A stretch of DNA of 64,000 bases from JAQGMJ01 sp036498945 (GCA_036498945.1 DASYEQ010000061.1:18288-82287), one strand, 5' to 3'; positions 1 through 9,114 are shown, counted from the first letter of the stretch. Notes: a model not told the origin generated them from the sequence alone. Numbers and translations: made by a program.

Positions 1-938
1 GCACAGGAGTTGAAAAAGCCTTTCACCTGCGGGCTCATGGAGGAGAGGTCCACGGTCATCTCGTCACCCTTCACCACCACCTTGACGCGGATCGGTACCG
101 GCTCGCCGATGTCGATGGCGTCGTCGTCCATCCACGACTCGGCTTCATAGGTGCCGTCCGGGATCAGGCGCACCTTGGCGCGCGCCTCCGCCTCGCTATG
201 GTTCATGATCTCGTCCATCGCCGCGGTCACCGTGTCGGCGCCATGGCGGGCCATCAATTCCTCGATGTGCTTGACGCCCATTCGGCAGGCGGAAAGCTGG
301 GCTTCGAGGTCGCCCTCGGCGCGATCAGGACGGCGCACGTTCATCAGGATGATGTCGCGCAGTTCGGTGTTGAGTTTTCCACGCACGTGGTACTTCACCG
401 GCGGAAGCTGCAGGCCTTCGGAATAGATGTCGGTGGTGAAGCCGTTGAGCACGCCACCGATGTCCTGCCAGTGGGCCATGCAGGTGGAGAACGCGACGAT
501 CTTGCCCTTGTGGAACACCGGCATCGAGAACGTCAGGTGGTTCAGGTGCGCGCCGGTGAGGTAGGAATCGTTGGTCAGCAGAATGTCGCCGGGGTGGATG
601 TCTTTCTCGCCCCAGTGCTTGAGCTTGGCCTTGACCACGTCGCTCATGCCGCGGATGAACATCGGCAGGCCCAGGCCGATCGACATGGTCTGGCCCTGGG
701 CGTCGAACAGGCCGACGGTGAAGTCCAGCGCCTCGTAGATGATCATGTTGTAGGAAGTGCGCATCAGCACCGACTTCATTTCCTCGGTGGCGGCGACGAG
801 CGAATTGCGCACCAGCTCGACCGCGACGGGATCGACCTTGGCGCGCTTCACGGCGCGCGTGAGACGCGGAGCGGCAGGTTTGCGCAGTGCCGCGCTTTTG
901 CTCTTTGCAGCGGGCTTCTTGGTGGAACGGGTGGCCAT
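1..938 (-). CDS. hyuB: Hydantoinase B/oxoprolinase family protein, partial (C-terminus off window)
   Basis: The minus-strand frame opens at an ATG at 938 (MATRSTKKPAAK) and stays open to the window edge, giving about 312 residues of a family that is usually 500-600 aa. After a basic, low-complexity tail of about 30 residues it reads into the HyuB core, e.g. DPVAVELVRNSL, ILLTNDSYLTGAHLNH and FSTCMAHWQDIGG, which are typical of HyuB/oxoprolinase beta domains. It starts 19 nt after the hyuA stop, so the two are an operon. The family performs ATP-dependent opening of hydantoin or 5-oxoproline rings together with HyuA. The actual substrate cannot be read here. Confidence 0.9.
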   Translation of the reverse strand, partial: MATRSTKKPAAKSKSAALRKPAAPRLTRAVKRAKVDPVAVELVRNSLVAATEEMKSVLMRTSYNMIIYEALDFTVGLFDAQGQTMSIGLGLPMFIRGMSDVVKAKLKHWGEKDIHPGDILLTNDSYLTGAHLNHLTFSMPVFHKGKIVAFSTCMAHWQDIGGVLNGFTTDIYSEGLQLPPVKYHVRGKLNTELRDIILMNVRRPDRAEGDLEAQLSACRMGVKHIEELMARHGADTVTAAMDEIMNHSEAEARAKVRLIPDGTYEAESWMDDDAIDIGEPVPIRVKVVVKGDEMTVDLSSMSPQVKGFFNSC

Positions 939-957
939 ATTCTGAATTCCTGGATGC

Positions 958-3036
958 TTACTTCTTGTTGCCGATGGCGATTTGCAGGTTGCCGTAGGGC
1001 TCGACCTTGAGCGTGTCGCCGGGCTGCAGCACGGTAGTGGTGGCGTGTTCCTCGATCAGCGCCGGCCCGGTGATGACGTTGCCGGCCAGCAGGTGATCGC
1101 GCCAGTAAACCTGCGCCTGTGCCCAGCCTTTGCCCTCGAAATACACCTTGCGGTTGCCGGTCAGCGCTTCCTTGCGCGGCCTGGCGGAACCCTTGGCGAT
1201 TTTTTCCAGCGCCGGCTTTTTCATCACCCCGGTGACGGTGCTGCGGATACTGACGATCTCGGCCGGCTCGTTCGGCGAGCCGCGGCCGTAGCGTTCTTCG
1301 TGCAAGGCGTCGAAGGCACGCTTGAGCGCTTTCTTGTCGCCGCGCTTGAAGGCAGAGAGCGGCATGTCAACTGTGACTGCGTGCTCCTGGCCGACGTAGC
1401 GCATGTCGAGCGCGCGGCCGATGACGATCTTGCGCGTGCCAAGATCGGCCTCGGTCAGCGCGGCCAGGCCTTGCTGCTCCAGTTCGCCGAACCACTGTTC
1501 CAGGTCCTCGATCCTCACTGTGTTCAGGCTGACGAACTGCGAGCGCACCAGGTCGCGGCGGAAGTCGGAGAGCAGCATGCCGAAGGCGGAAAAGTGCCCC
1601 GGCGCGCGCGGCACGATCACCTGCGGGATGCGCAGTTCGCGCGCCACCATCGAGGCATGCAGCGGACCGGCGCCGCCGTAGGCGAAGAGGGTGGGAAAGG
1701 CGCCCGGGTCGAGGCCGCGGTCGGTGGTCACGCCCTTGACGGCGTGCGACATCGAGGCAGCGGCGATGCGCAGGATGCCGAGAGCCGCTTCGGTAACCGA
1801 GAGCCCCAGCGGTTCGGCGATCTTTTCCTTCAGGGCGGCGGTAGCCGCTGCCTTGTCGAGCACCATTTCGCCGCCGAGAAAGCGCTTGGGGTCGAGGCGG
1901 CCGAGCACGAGGTTCGCATCAGTGACGGTAGGCTCGGTACCGCCCAGGCCGTAGCACACCGGGCCTGGAGAAGCGCCCGCGCTTTGCGGGCCGACGCGCA
2001 ACGCGCCGGAGACGCTCACCGAGGCGATGCTGCCGCCGCCGGTGCCGACTTCGTGGATGTCGATCATCGGCGTGAGCAGCGGCAGGCCGGTAAGGTAGCC
2101 GCCGATCATCACGCTGCCGGTGACCAGCGCCGTGCCTTCGCGCACCACGCCGGCTTTCGCGGTGGTGCCGCCCATGTCGAAGGCGATGGCGTCCGGGATA
2201 TCCAGTACATGGCACAGCGCCTGGGTACCGATCACCCCGGCCGCGGGACCGGATTCCATCATGCGCACGCAATCCTGGCGCGCTTCGTTCAGCGCGTACA
2301 AGCCGCCGGTGGATTGCACCACCAGGAACTTGCCGCCGAACTGCCCGCTTTTCATCTCCTGCTCGATCTCGCCGAGATAGGTGTCGACGCGCGGGCCGAT
2401 GTAGGCGTTCGCCACCACCGTGGAAGTGCGCTCGTATTCGCGGTATTCCTGCACCAGGTCGGCCGAGGCGGAGACGAACACGCCGGGCAGGCGCTGGCGC
2501 AAAAAGTCGCGCGCCTTGTGCTCATGCACCGGGTTGCGGTAGGAATGCAGGAACAGCACCGCGACCGCTTCGATCTTGCATTTTTCCAGCTCGGCGGCGA
2601 CGGCTTCCAGTTCGCCCATGTCGAGTTCCTGGTACACCGAGCCGTCGGCCTTCAGGCGCTCGGTGACTTCGAAGCGCAGGTCGCGCTCGATCAGCGGGCT
2701 GTGCTTGCGGTGGCGCAGGTTGAAGGAGTCGGGACGGTTGATGCGCCCGATCTCGTAGATGTCGCGAAAGCCGCGCGTGGTCACCAGCGCCGCGCGGGCG
2801 CCGGAGCGCTCCAGCATGGTGTTGATGGCAATCGTCGAGCCGTGCAGGAACAGGTTTGCCTCCTGCAGCGTCACGCCGGCCTTGTGCATGCCGTCGAGAA
2901 TGCCGCTGATCAGGCGGTGATGCGTGGTGAGAGTTTTGCCGAGCATCAGCACGCCGCGCTTCTCGTCAAAGGCGGCAACGTCGGTAAAGGTGCCGCCGAT
3001 GTCGGCGGCGATGCGGGTACGGGCTTGCGTGGTCAT
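958..3036 (-). CDS. hyuA: Hydantoinase/oxoprolinase family protein, subunit A
   Basis: A 692-residue protein of full family length. The N-terminus has the acetate-kinase-like ATP motif DIGGTFTD (about residues 13-20), followed by HGSTIAINTMLER and, mid-protein, IAFDMGGTTAKAG and HEVGTGGGSIA, the phosphate-binding and active-site blocks of HyuA. The C-terminal part (from about residue 520) is the hydantoinase A C-terminal domain. It works with the hyuB product in ATP-driven cyclic amide hydrolysis. Translation starts at 3036; a promoter-like pair of boxes lies just upstream (3064-3092). It is divergent from the LysR gene, the probable regulator. Confidence 0.93.
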   Translation of the reverse strand: MTTQARTRIAADIGGTFTDVAAFDEKRGVLMLGKTLTTHHRLISGILDGMHKAGVTLQEANLFLHGSTIAINTMLERSGARAALVTTRGFRDIYEIGRINRPDSFNLRHRKHSPLIERDLRFEVTERLKADGSVYQELDMGELEAVAAELEKCKIEAVAVLFLHSYRNPVHEHKARDFLRQRLPGVFVSASADLVQEYREYERTSTVVANAYIGPRVDTYLGEIEQEMKSGQFGGKFLVVQSTGGLYALNEARQDCVRMMESGPAAGVIGTQALCHVLDIPDAIAFDMGGTTAKAGVVREGTALVTGSVMIGGYLTGLPLLTPMIDIHEVGTGGGSIASVSVSGALRVGPQSAGASPGPVCYGLGGTEPTVTDANLVLGRLDPKRFLGGEMVLDKAAATAALKEKIAEPLGLSVTEAALGILRIAAASMSHAVKGVTTDRGLDPGAFPTLFAYGGAGPLHASMVARELRIPQVIVPRAPGHFSAFGMLLSDFRRDLVRSQFVSLNTVRIEDLEQWFGELEQQGLAALTEADLGTRKIVIGRALDMRYVGQEHAVTVDMPLSAFKRGDKKALKRAFDALHEERYGRGSPNEPAEIVSIRSTVTGVMKKPALEKIAKGSARPRKEALTGNRKVYFEGKGWAQAQVYWRDHLLAGNVITGPALIEEHATTTVLQPGDTLKVEPYGNLQIAIGNKK

Positions 3037-3059
3037 GGATGTTTCTAGGCGTCAGGTGG

Positions 3060-3123
3060 GCGCAGTATAGGCAGGGCAAGCCATGCCGTAAATGATTGGT
3101 TAGGCAGAGCAGATATACTGCGC
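3060..3123. promoter_or_regulatory. Divergent hyuA/LysR control region with 10-bp inverted repeat
   Basis: The 117-bp gap between the two divergent genes contains GCGCAGTATA at 3060-3069 and its exact reverse complement TATACTGCGC at 3114-3123, 44 bp apart. Each arm contains a TATACT box facing outward. This is seen directly. The inference is that the arms are the -10 regions of two mirror-image promoters and that the LysR protein binds between them. Confidence 0.5.
3064..3092 (-). promoter_or_regulatory. Candidate sigma-70 promoter of hyuA
   Basis: On the minus strand TTTACG (3092-3087) is followed by a 17-bp spacer and TATACT (3069-3064). Transcription would begin near 3057, about 20 nt before the hyuA start codon at 3036. 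Confidence 0.4.
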
Positions 3124-3153
3124 GCGTTATGAATTGCCCTGCGTGAGGTGTAT

Positions 3154-4110
3154 ATGGAAGCAATGCGCCCGGCCGCCTGGCGCCTGTTTATCGACCTGGC
3201 CGACAGCGGCAGCATCACCCGCGTCGCCCAGGTGCGCAACGCCGCGCAGCCGCACATCAGCCGGCAACTGGGCGAACTGGAGCGCATATGCGGCGGCAAG
3301 CTGTTCACCCGCCACGGCCGCGGCATCGCACTCACCGATCTCGGCCTGTGGGTATTGCCGCGCGTGCGCAACTGGCTGGCCGAGACCGACCAGCTGGAAA
3401 ACGACATCCGCACCGGCGCCGGCGTGCCGGTGGGTGAGGTGCGCATGGCGATGATTCCCTCGGTGCTGCATCCGATCGCCACTACGGTCGCCGCGCGCCT
3501 GCGCGAGCGCTACCCGCTGGTGCACCTGGCGGTGCGCGAGGGACAGGGCGCACAACTGGATGAATGGCTGGAGGCGGGCAAGGTCGATCTGGCCATCGGC
3601 TACCGCTACGAGAAGGAGCTGCGCGACATCGACGAGACCCTGGTGCGCGCCGAAACCTATCTCGTGGGCCCGCGCGGCGATGTGCTGACGCGCGGCGCCA
3701 GTGTGCCCTTCGCCGCCTTGTGCGACCTGTCGCTGATCCTGCCCTGCCGCCCCTCCGCCTGGCGCGATACGCTGGATGCCATCGCGCGCAAGCAGGGCTT
3801 CGCGCTGCAAGTGAGCCTGGAAGCCGATTCGGTGTTCCTGCAGCGCGAACTGGTGAGCGGCGGCGCCGGCCACACCATTCTTGGCCCCTTTGCGATTGCC
3901 GAGGCGCTGGCCGAAGGCCGCGTGCAAGCGGCGCGTATCGTCGAGCCGGTATTGCCGCGCGTGGTCACGCTCTCGCGCCACAAGCGCGTGGCCACCTCGC
4001 TGGCGCATCGCGTGGTGGCCGACATCACGCGCGAGGCCGCGCAGGCGATGGCCGGAAAGCTTGGCGCCGGTGCACCGGCGCGCGCCGGGCGCCGCAAATC
4101 TCCTCACTGA
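3154..4110 (+). CDS. LysR-family transcriptional regulator
   Basis: A 318-residue LysR protein. Residues about 5-62 form the winged helix-turn-helix (SGSITRVAQV, HISRQLGELER, GGKLFTRHGRGIALTDLG), and the rest is the periplasmic-binding-like effector domain (VGEVRMAMIPSV onward). I chose ATG 3154 over the in-frame GTG at 3148 because GAGG at 3145-3148 is correctly spaced only for the ATG. It is divergent from hyuA and is followed, convergently and with a 7-nt overlap, by a Bug receptor, so it probably controls uptake and hydrolysis of one substrate. Members of this family respond to a small metabolite, which is unknown here. Confidence 0.9.
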   Translation: MEAMRPAAWRLFIDLADSGSITRVAQVRNAAQPHISRQLGELERICGGKLFTRHGRGIALTDLGLWVLPRVRNWLAETDQLENDIRTGAGVPVGEVRMAMIPSVLHPIATTVAARLRERYPLVHLAVREGQGAQLDEWLEAGKVDLAIGYRYEKELRDIDETLVRAETYLVGPRGDVLTRGASVPFAALCDLSLILPCRPSAWRDTLDAIARKQGFALQVSLEADSVFLQRELVSGGAGHTILGPFAIAEALAEGRVQAARIVEPVLPRVVTLSRHKRVATSLAHRVVADITREAAQAMAGKLGAGAPARAGRRKSPH

Positions 4111-5072
4111 CCCGCCTTCAGGCCCAGTTCGTGGATCACGCGGCCGTAGCTCTGGTAGTCGGCGGCGATGCGCTTGGCGAATTGCGCCGTGGTGGTGCTC
4201 ACCGGCTCGTAGCCCAGCTTGATCAGTTGGTCATGCGTGTCCGGCAGCGCGACGATGCGCACGATCTCGCGGTTCAGGCGCTGCACGATGTCCTTCGGCG
4301 TCGCTGCCGGCACCGAAATGCCGTTCCACGATTCGTAGGAGAAGTGGGCAACGCCGGTTTCAGTGACCGTCGGCACCTCCGGCAGCATGGTGGCGCGTTT
4401 CACGCCGGTGGTGGCCAGCGCTTTCAGCTTGCCGGCGCGGATGTTGGGCAAGGGGCCCACCAGGCTGTCGAAGGTGAGGTTGACTTCACCGCCGAGGATG
4501 GCGAGGGTCGCCGGCGCATTGCCCTTGTAGGGTACGTGCAGAATGTCCACGCCTGCTGCCTTCTTGAACATCTCCGCGCCCAGGTGCAGCGGCCCGCCGG
4601 TGCCGGACGAGCCATAAGTGAGCTTGCCGGGATGGGCCTTGGCATACGCCACCATTTCCTTCAGCGTGTTGCCGGGTGTCGAAGGATGCGCCGCGATCAC
4701 CAGTGAATAGGTCGCCACCAGGCTCACCGGCGCCAGGTCCCTGATCGGGTCCCAGGTCAGCTTTTGCAGGTACGGCTGGATCGCGCTGCCGTTGGTATTG
4801 AGCAGGATGGTATAGCCGTCCGGCGCCGCATTGACCACCGCTTCCGTGCCGATGTTGCCGCCGGCGCCGGCACGGGTTTCCACCACCACCGGCTGCTTTA
4901 CCGCCTCCGAGAGCTTGACGGCGATCAGGCGCGCTGTCGATTCCGCGCCGCCGCCGGGCGGAAAGGGCACGATGAAATGGATCGGCTTGTTCGGATAGCC
5001 CGACTGTGCCCAGGCGCTGCCGGACAAGAGGGTGAGGGCGACAAACACAGGGCGCGCGAAACGCAGGGTCAT
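4104..5072 (-). CDS. Bug/TctC-family tripartite tricarboxylate transporter receptor
   Basis: A 322-residue periplasmic binding protein. A signal peptide (MTLRFARPVFVALTLLSGSAWA) is followed by the Bug hallmark PNKPIHFIVPFPPGGG and by GAGGNIGTEAV and LTYGSSGTGG. I used ATG 5072 because it gives a clean secretion signal; longer in-frame starts do not. A TATTAT box lies on the minus strand at 5169-5174. No TctA/TctB membrane components are nearby, as is usual for the large Bug set of Burkholderiales. The 3' end overlaps the LysR gene by 7 nt. The ligand is unknown; context suggests a hydantoin-, pyroglutamate- or related carboxylate. Confidence 0.92.
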   Translation of the reverse strand: MTLRFARPVFVALTLLSGSAWAQSGYPNKPIHFIVPFPPGGGAESTARLIAVKLSEAVKQPVVVETRAGAGGNIGTEAVVNAAPDGYTILLNTNGSAIQPYLQKLTWDPIRDLAPVSLVATYSLVIAAHPSTPGNTLKEMVAYAKAHPGKLTYGSSGTGGPLHLGAEMFKKAAGVDILHVPYKGNAPATLAILGGEVNLTFDSLVGPLPNIRAGKLKALATTGVKRATMLPEVPTVTETGVAHFSYESWNGISVPAATPKDIVQRLNREIVRIVALPDTHDQLIKLGYEPVSTTTAQFAKRIAADYQSYGRVIHELGLKAGQ

Positions 5073-5247
5073 GGGAGCATTCTTCCAGGGTTGAGAGGAG
5101 GGCAGAGTGCTCGAGACGGCATCCGGCGCATAACGCGCACGGTCTTCTTGTATCTGCAACGCAGTCGGATAATAGCCAAACAAGGCCGCGCGCAAACAGA
5201 GGGCGCATCTAACTTGATTGATAAGCGGCCGCCGGAGACATCACTTC

Positions 5248-6210
5248 ATGCGATTCCTGTTGCACCTCACCGCCGCCTGCGCATTGGCACTGCCCACATC
5301 CGCCGCACTGGCGCAAGCCTGGCCGGCCAAGCCGGTGCGCATCATCGTGCCCTACCCACCCGGCGGCGGCGCCGACCAGATGGGGCGCCTGGTGGCGAGC
5401 AAGCTCACTACCGTGCTCGGCCAGTCCGTCTACGTCGAAAACCAGAGCGGCGGCAACACCATGATCGGCACCGGCGCCGCCGCGCGCGCCGCGGCGGATG
5501 GCTACACCTTGCTGGTGTCGGGCAACGTTATGCCGGTCAACGTGCTGATCACCAAGCAGCCGAGCTACAAAGTGGCGGACTTCACGCCGGTGTCGGGCAT
5601 TGGCAGCTACCCCTATGTCCTCGACATGAACCCGGCGGTGCCGGCGCACAACATCAACGAGTTGCTGGACTACGCGAAAAAGAATCCGGGCAAGCTCAAT
5701 GCCGTGTCGCTGGGGCCGGGCGGGGTGACGCATCTTTTGACCGAGCGTTTTGCCGCCGCTGCCGGCATCAGGATCGTCCCGATCCACTACCGCGGCGCCG
5801 CGCCGGCAATGCTGGATCTGCTTTCCAACCAGGTGCAGATATTTTTCGACGCCGCCAATACCGCGCTGCCGCAGGTGCGCGCCGGCAAGCTGAAGCCGAT
5901 GGCGGTGACTTCCGAAAGCCGCTTCGCGCTGCTGCCGGAGGTGCCCACGCTGAAGGAAACGGGGCTGCCGACCATGTCGCAACTCGGCTGGTTCGCCATG
6001 TTCGCGCCCGCCGGCACGCCCAAGGCGATCGTCGAGCGCCTCAACGCGGAGGTGATCAAGGCAGTCTCCAATCCGGATACCGATCCGCGGTTCCGCCAGC
6101 AGGGCCTCTCGCCGATGCCGATGGCACCGGAACAGTTTGCGGCATTTGTCAAGCAGGACGGCGCGCGCTGGGAAGCCACCCTGCGCACCCTCGACGTCAA
6201 GCTCGATTGA
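5248..6210 (+). CDS. Bug/TctC-family tripartite tricarboxylate transporter receptor
   Basis: A 320-residue paralogue of the divergently encoded receptor. The signal peptide (MRFLLHLTAACALALPTSAALA) precedes WPAKPVRIIVPYPPGGGAD, then NQSGGNTMIGTGAAARA and a typical Bug C-terminus. ATG 5248 is preferred to an upstream frame start at 5218 because of the GGAGA ribosome site about 8 nt ahead and the intact signal sequence. Two Bug receptors sharing a 175-bp divergent promoter region, beside hyuAB, may bind related substrates or provide sensing in addition to transport. No cognate permease is present. Confidence 0.92.
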   Translation: MRFLLHLTAACALALPTSAALAQAWPAKPVRIIVPYPPGGGADQMGRLVASKLTTVLGQSVYVENQSGGNTMIGTGAAARAAADGYTLLVSGNVMPVNVLITKQPSYKVADFTPVSGIGSYPYVLDMNPAVPAHNINELLDYAKKNPGKLNAVSLGPGGVTHLLTERFAAAAGIRIVPIHYRGAAPAMLDLLSNQVQIFFDAANTALPQVRAGKLKPMAVTSESRFALLPEVPTLKETGLPTMSQLGWFAMFAPAGTPKAIVERLNAEVIKAVSNPDTDPRFRQQGLSPMPMAPEQFAAFVKQDGARWEATLRTLDVKLD

Positions 6211-6217
6211 ACGAGTC

Positions 6218-8011
6218 TCAGTCGGCGGTGAGGCGTGTCGGCAGGCGCATGCCCATCACCACGCCGGTGCCATCCGGGCGGTTGCGGCCGAAAGCCGCGC
6301 CGCCGTGGAATTCGGCCACCAGGCGTACGATGAACAAGCCCAGGCCCAGGTGCGGCTCCGCGCCTTCGGCGCGCGATTCGCGCAGCGTCACCATCGAATC
6401 GAACAGGCGCGCCGCCGGCACCTCGGGCAACAGCGGCCCGGTGTTCTCGACTTCGATCATCGCGTAGATCTCTTCCTGGCGCAGGGTGATGCGCACGGGC
6501 GAATCGGGCATGGAAAAGCTCACCGCGTTGGCCGCCAGCTTGTCCAGCGCCTGCGCCAGCAGTTCAGGCGAGCCGGAAATGCGCAAGCCCTCGGCTTGCA
6601 GGTCGACGATGAAGTTCACGCCGGGGTAGGCGGCGCGGTAGCCTGCGGCGGACCCGGCAACCACTTCGCTCGGGTCGTATTCCGTGCGCTCGCCCTCGCG
6701 CAGCGTCGCCTCGATGCGCCGCGCCTCGCTCATGCGCGAGAGCATTGCCGACAGGCGCGAAATGCCCTGCTCGGCACGCTGCAGGTAGACGGCGGCGTCT
6801 TCCGGCAGGTTATGCATTTGCAGGTTTTCAAGAGAGGAACGCACCACCGCGATCGGCGTGCGGAATTCGTGCGACAGGCGCGAACCCAGTTCCTCCAGGT
6901 AGTCGTGGTACTGCGCCAGGCGCTCCAGCAATTGCGAATAGCTGCGTGACAGGTCGCCGATCTCGTCCCCCGCGCGCGAGCCGGCGACGATATGGCGCAC
7001 GCGGCCGTTGGCGTCGATCGCCGCCTCGGCTTCATTGCGCAGGCGGCTGATACGCCCGGCGATGCGCGAGGCGAAGGCCAGCACGGTGACGGTGGCGAGC
7101 AGGAAAGCCAGCAGCGAGCCGGTGATGAGCTTTTCCAGCGCGCGCGTGGTGAAGGACTGCACCGCGTTGGTGGTTTCTTCCACCACCACGGCGGCCACCA
7201 CGTCGTCGTCGGCCCAGATCGGGTGCGCGGCGGAGAGGATCACCGCGCGATTGTCGAGCGTGGTGCGCCGCCGCGTTGCCGGGATGCCGGAAAGCGCGCT
7301 TTCCACTTCCGCGCCGTTGGTGATGGCGTCTTCCGGCAGGGCGTCGTCGAAATCTTCGGTCGGCAGGGTCAACAGGCGCGAATACAGCGGGCGCAAAAGC
7401 AGGTTTTCGGCGCGGTCCCAGAACGAGGGCGGCACTGGCTTGGTGCTGGCGGGCTTGTCGTCGGCGGTGGCCTTGAGGCTACCGGCCAGCGCCAGCAACT
7501 GGTGCTTCTTGTCAATCACCCAGATGCGGCTTTTGGCGCGGTTCAGGCCCGAGATGATGCGGCTCACCTCATCGGCGGCTGGCGGCGGCTCCGGCGCCAG
7601 GATGGTCATCGGCACCTGCGGCGCGCGCGTCACCGGGTTGACCACCACGGCAGCGTCGCTGGCGATGCCGTCGAGCGTGCCGGCGACATTGGCGCCGCTG
7701 CTGATTACGCCATCCGGCGCCGAGGCGGTTACGTTAGCGCCGCTGCTGGCGGCATTGCCACCGCTGCTCAAGGCGGCGATCGCCTCCTGGCGTTCTTTTT
7801 GCCGCGCCACGTCCTCCGGGCGCAGGCGCAACAGGGAGGGGCGGTCGTGCAGCGCGGTGGCGATGGTGCGCGCCGCGGCGATCAGGTTCTGCTCCTGCTG
7901 CTCCTTCAGCAGCGCTTCCATTTCGCGCACATAGCCCAGGCCCACCACCGGAATCAGGAATACCGGCAGGACAGCGATGAACAGCTTGGCGCGCAGGCCG
8001 AAACGGAGCAT
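6218..8011 (-). CDS. Sensor histidine kinase, Pds (dedicated sortase system)-like
   Basis: A 597-residue membrane kinase. TM1 is at about residues 9-27, a long extracytoplasmic region runs to about 295 and TM2 spans about 297-316. HAMP-like and dimerisation regions follow, with the phospho-acceptor His381 in LSHEFRTP, an N box (DKLAANAVSFS) and a G box (GLGLFIVRLVAE). The sensor region has an Ala/Ser-rich insert with two SSGANV copies (about 89-108). Overall architecture and the C-terminal blocks resemble the kinase of the proteobacterial dedicated sortase system, but no sortase is adjacent. The partner regulator lies 173 nt upstream on the same strand. The stimulus is unknown. Confidence 0.85.
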   Translation of the reverse strand: MLRFGLRAKLFIAVLPVFLIPVVGLGYVREMEALLKEQQEQNLIAAARTIATALHDRPSLLRLRPEDVARQKERQEAIAALSSGGNAASSGANVTASAPDGVISSGANVAGTLDGIASDAAVVVNPVTRAPQVPMTILAPEPPPAADEVSRIISGLNRAKSRIWVIDKKHQLLALAGSLKATADDKPASTKPVPPSFWDRAENLLLRPLYSRLLTLPTEDFDDALPEDAITNGAEVESALSGIPATRRRTTLDNRAVILSAAHPIWADDDVVAAVVVEETTNAVQSFTTRALEKLITGSLLAFLLATVTVLAFASRIAGRISRLRNEAEAAIDANGRVRHIVAGSRAGDEIGDLSRSYSQLLERLAQYHDYLEELGSRLSHEFRTPIAVVRSSLENLQMHNLPEDAAVYLQRAEQGISRLSAMLSRMSEARRIEATLREGERTEYDPSEVVAGSAAGYRAAYPGVNFIVDLQAEGLRISGSPELLAQALDKLAANAVSFSMPDSPVRITLRQEEIYAMIEVENTGPLLPEVPAARLFDSMVTLRESRAEGAEPHLGLGLFIVRLVAEFHGGAAFGRNRPDGTGVVMGMRLPTRLTAD

Positions 8012-8168
8012 GAGGGGAATGGGCTACGAAAAAATAGGACAGCGGTGCCGGAGGCAAATTCTAAACGTTGCACCGGGCGGCGTACGAAGCGCTTTTTCGT
8101 TGCTTTTGAAAATGAAATTGGCCCCGTATCTGCTGAAAGACGGCCAGCGATTTCAGTCGGACCGGACC

Positions 8169-8196
8169 GGACAAAAGCAGGTTTTTACTTTTGTCC
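8169..8196 (-). terminator. Hairpin between response regulator and kinase genes
   Basis: GGACAAAAG at 8169-8177 and CTTTTGTCC at 8188-8196 form a perfect 9-bp stem with a 10-nt loop. The upstream arm (minus strand) is the last three codons of the response regulator and its stop codon lies in the loop. There is no T-run after it, so it fits an mRNA processing or attenuation element better than a strong terminator. Confidence 0.4.
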
Positions 8197-8886
8197 GCTC
8201 TCGCGCCAGCGGTAACCCATGCCGTAGACCGTATCGATGGAATCGAACGCGTCATCCACGGCGACGAATTTCTTGCGAATGCGCTTGACGTGCGAGGTGA
8301 TGGTGCCGTCATCCACCACGATCTTGGCGTCGCCCATCAGCTGGTCGCGGTTTTTTACGTGGCCGGGGAATTTGGCCAGGGCATGCACCATCCAGAATTC
8401 GGTCAGCGTCAGGTCCACCACGCGATCATTCCAGGTAGCGAGAAAGCGCTTCATGTCGAGCTTGAGCTCCCCGCGCTCGATGATCTCGTCCGCCGCTGCG
8501 GGGCTGGCCGCCAGTTCGGCGCGGCGGAACAGTGCGGCGATGCGCGCCAGCAGGTGCGGGAGGGAGACATCCTTGGTCAGGTAGTCATCCGCGCCCAGGC
8601 GCAATCCGGAGACGATGTCGAAATCGCTGTCGCGCGCCGACAGGAAAATGATCGGCAGGGTGGCGGAAAGGGCGCGCAGCTCGCGGCACAGGGTAAAGCC
8701 GCCCTCCGGTTCGGCGCCCAGGCCGATGTCGATGATCGCCAGTTCCGGCAAGCGCAGCTTGAAGGCGCTTGAGGCCTCGGGGCGGCTGGCGTAGGTGGCG
8801 ACTTCGTAGCCGTGTTTTTTGATCGCATCCGCGTAATTGGCGCGGATGGCGGCGTCGTCTTCGATCAGGGCGATTCTTTTGGCCAT
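8185..8886 (-). CDS. OmpR/PhoB-type response regulator, Pds-like
   Basis: A 233-residue regulator. The receiver domain (1-120) has acidic residues in IEDD and the phospho-acceptor Asp53 in AIIDIGLG, with FLSARD and K (TKDVS) at the switch positions. A winged-helix DNA-binding domain (about 140-230) contains DLTLTEFWMVHALA, the recognition-helix region ITSHVKRIRKKF and the closing hairpin DTVYGMGYRW. It closely matches the pattern of the dedicated-sortase-system regulators. It probably controls itself and the divergent small membrane peptide gene at 9115. The following gene on the strand is its kinase. Confidence 0.9.
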   Translation of the reverse strand: MAKRIALIEDDAAIRANYADAIKKHGYEVATYASRPEASSAFKLRLPELAIIDIGLGAEPEGGFTLCRELRALSATLPIIFLSARDSDFDIVSGLRLGADDYLTKDVSLPHLLARIAALFRRAELAASPAAADEIIERGELKLDMKRFLATWNDRVVDLTLTEFWMVHALAKFPGHVKNRDQLMGDAKIVVDDGTITSHVKRIRKKFVAVDDAFDSIDTVYGMGYRWRESGQK

Positions 8887-9114
8887 GGCTATTGACGGTT
8901 GGGTGGAGAAAAGCAGCGCAAATGTTGCGCTGCACAGTCCGTTGTTGCGTCCGGACTATAACCGAAGCGGGCAGAAAGGCTGTCCGGGGTGAAAAAAGTC
9001 ATTTTCTTGCCACTTTTCATCTCCACAACGCCCCTTTGGCTTGATACCATCGTCATAAGTCGGCGTTTAAATGAAAACATCAAGGACGCCACCACAAAAG
9101 GACGGGAGCGCGAA

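Noticed and set aside
982..3048. Long open plus-strand frame opposite hyuA (about 690 codons)
   Set aside because: It is the antisense of a clear HyuA gene; composition (His, Arg, Gln-rich) and lack of motifs mark it as a GC-driven shadow. The same applies to antisense frames at 20564-22084, 22069-24036, 27405-29354, 45475-47538 and 61745-63610.
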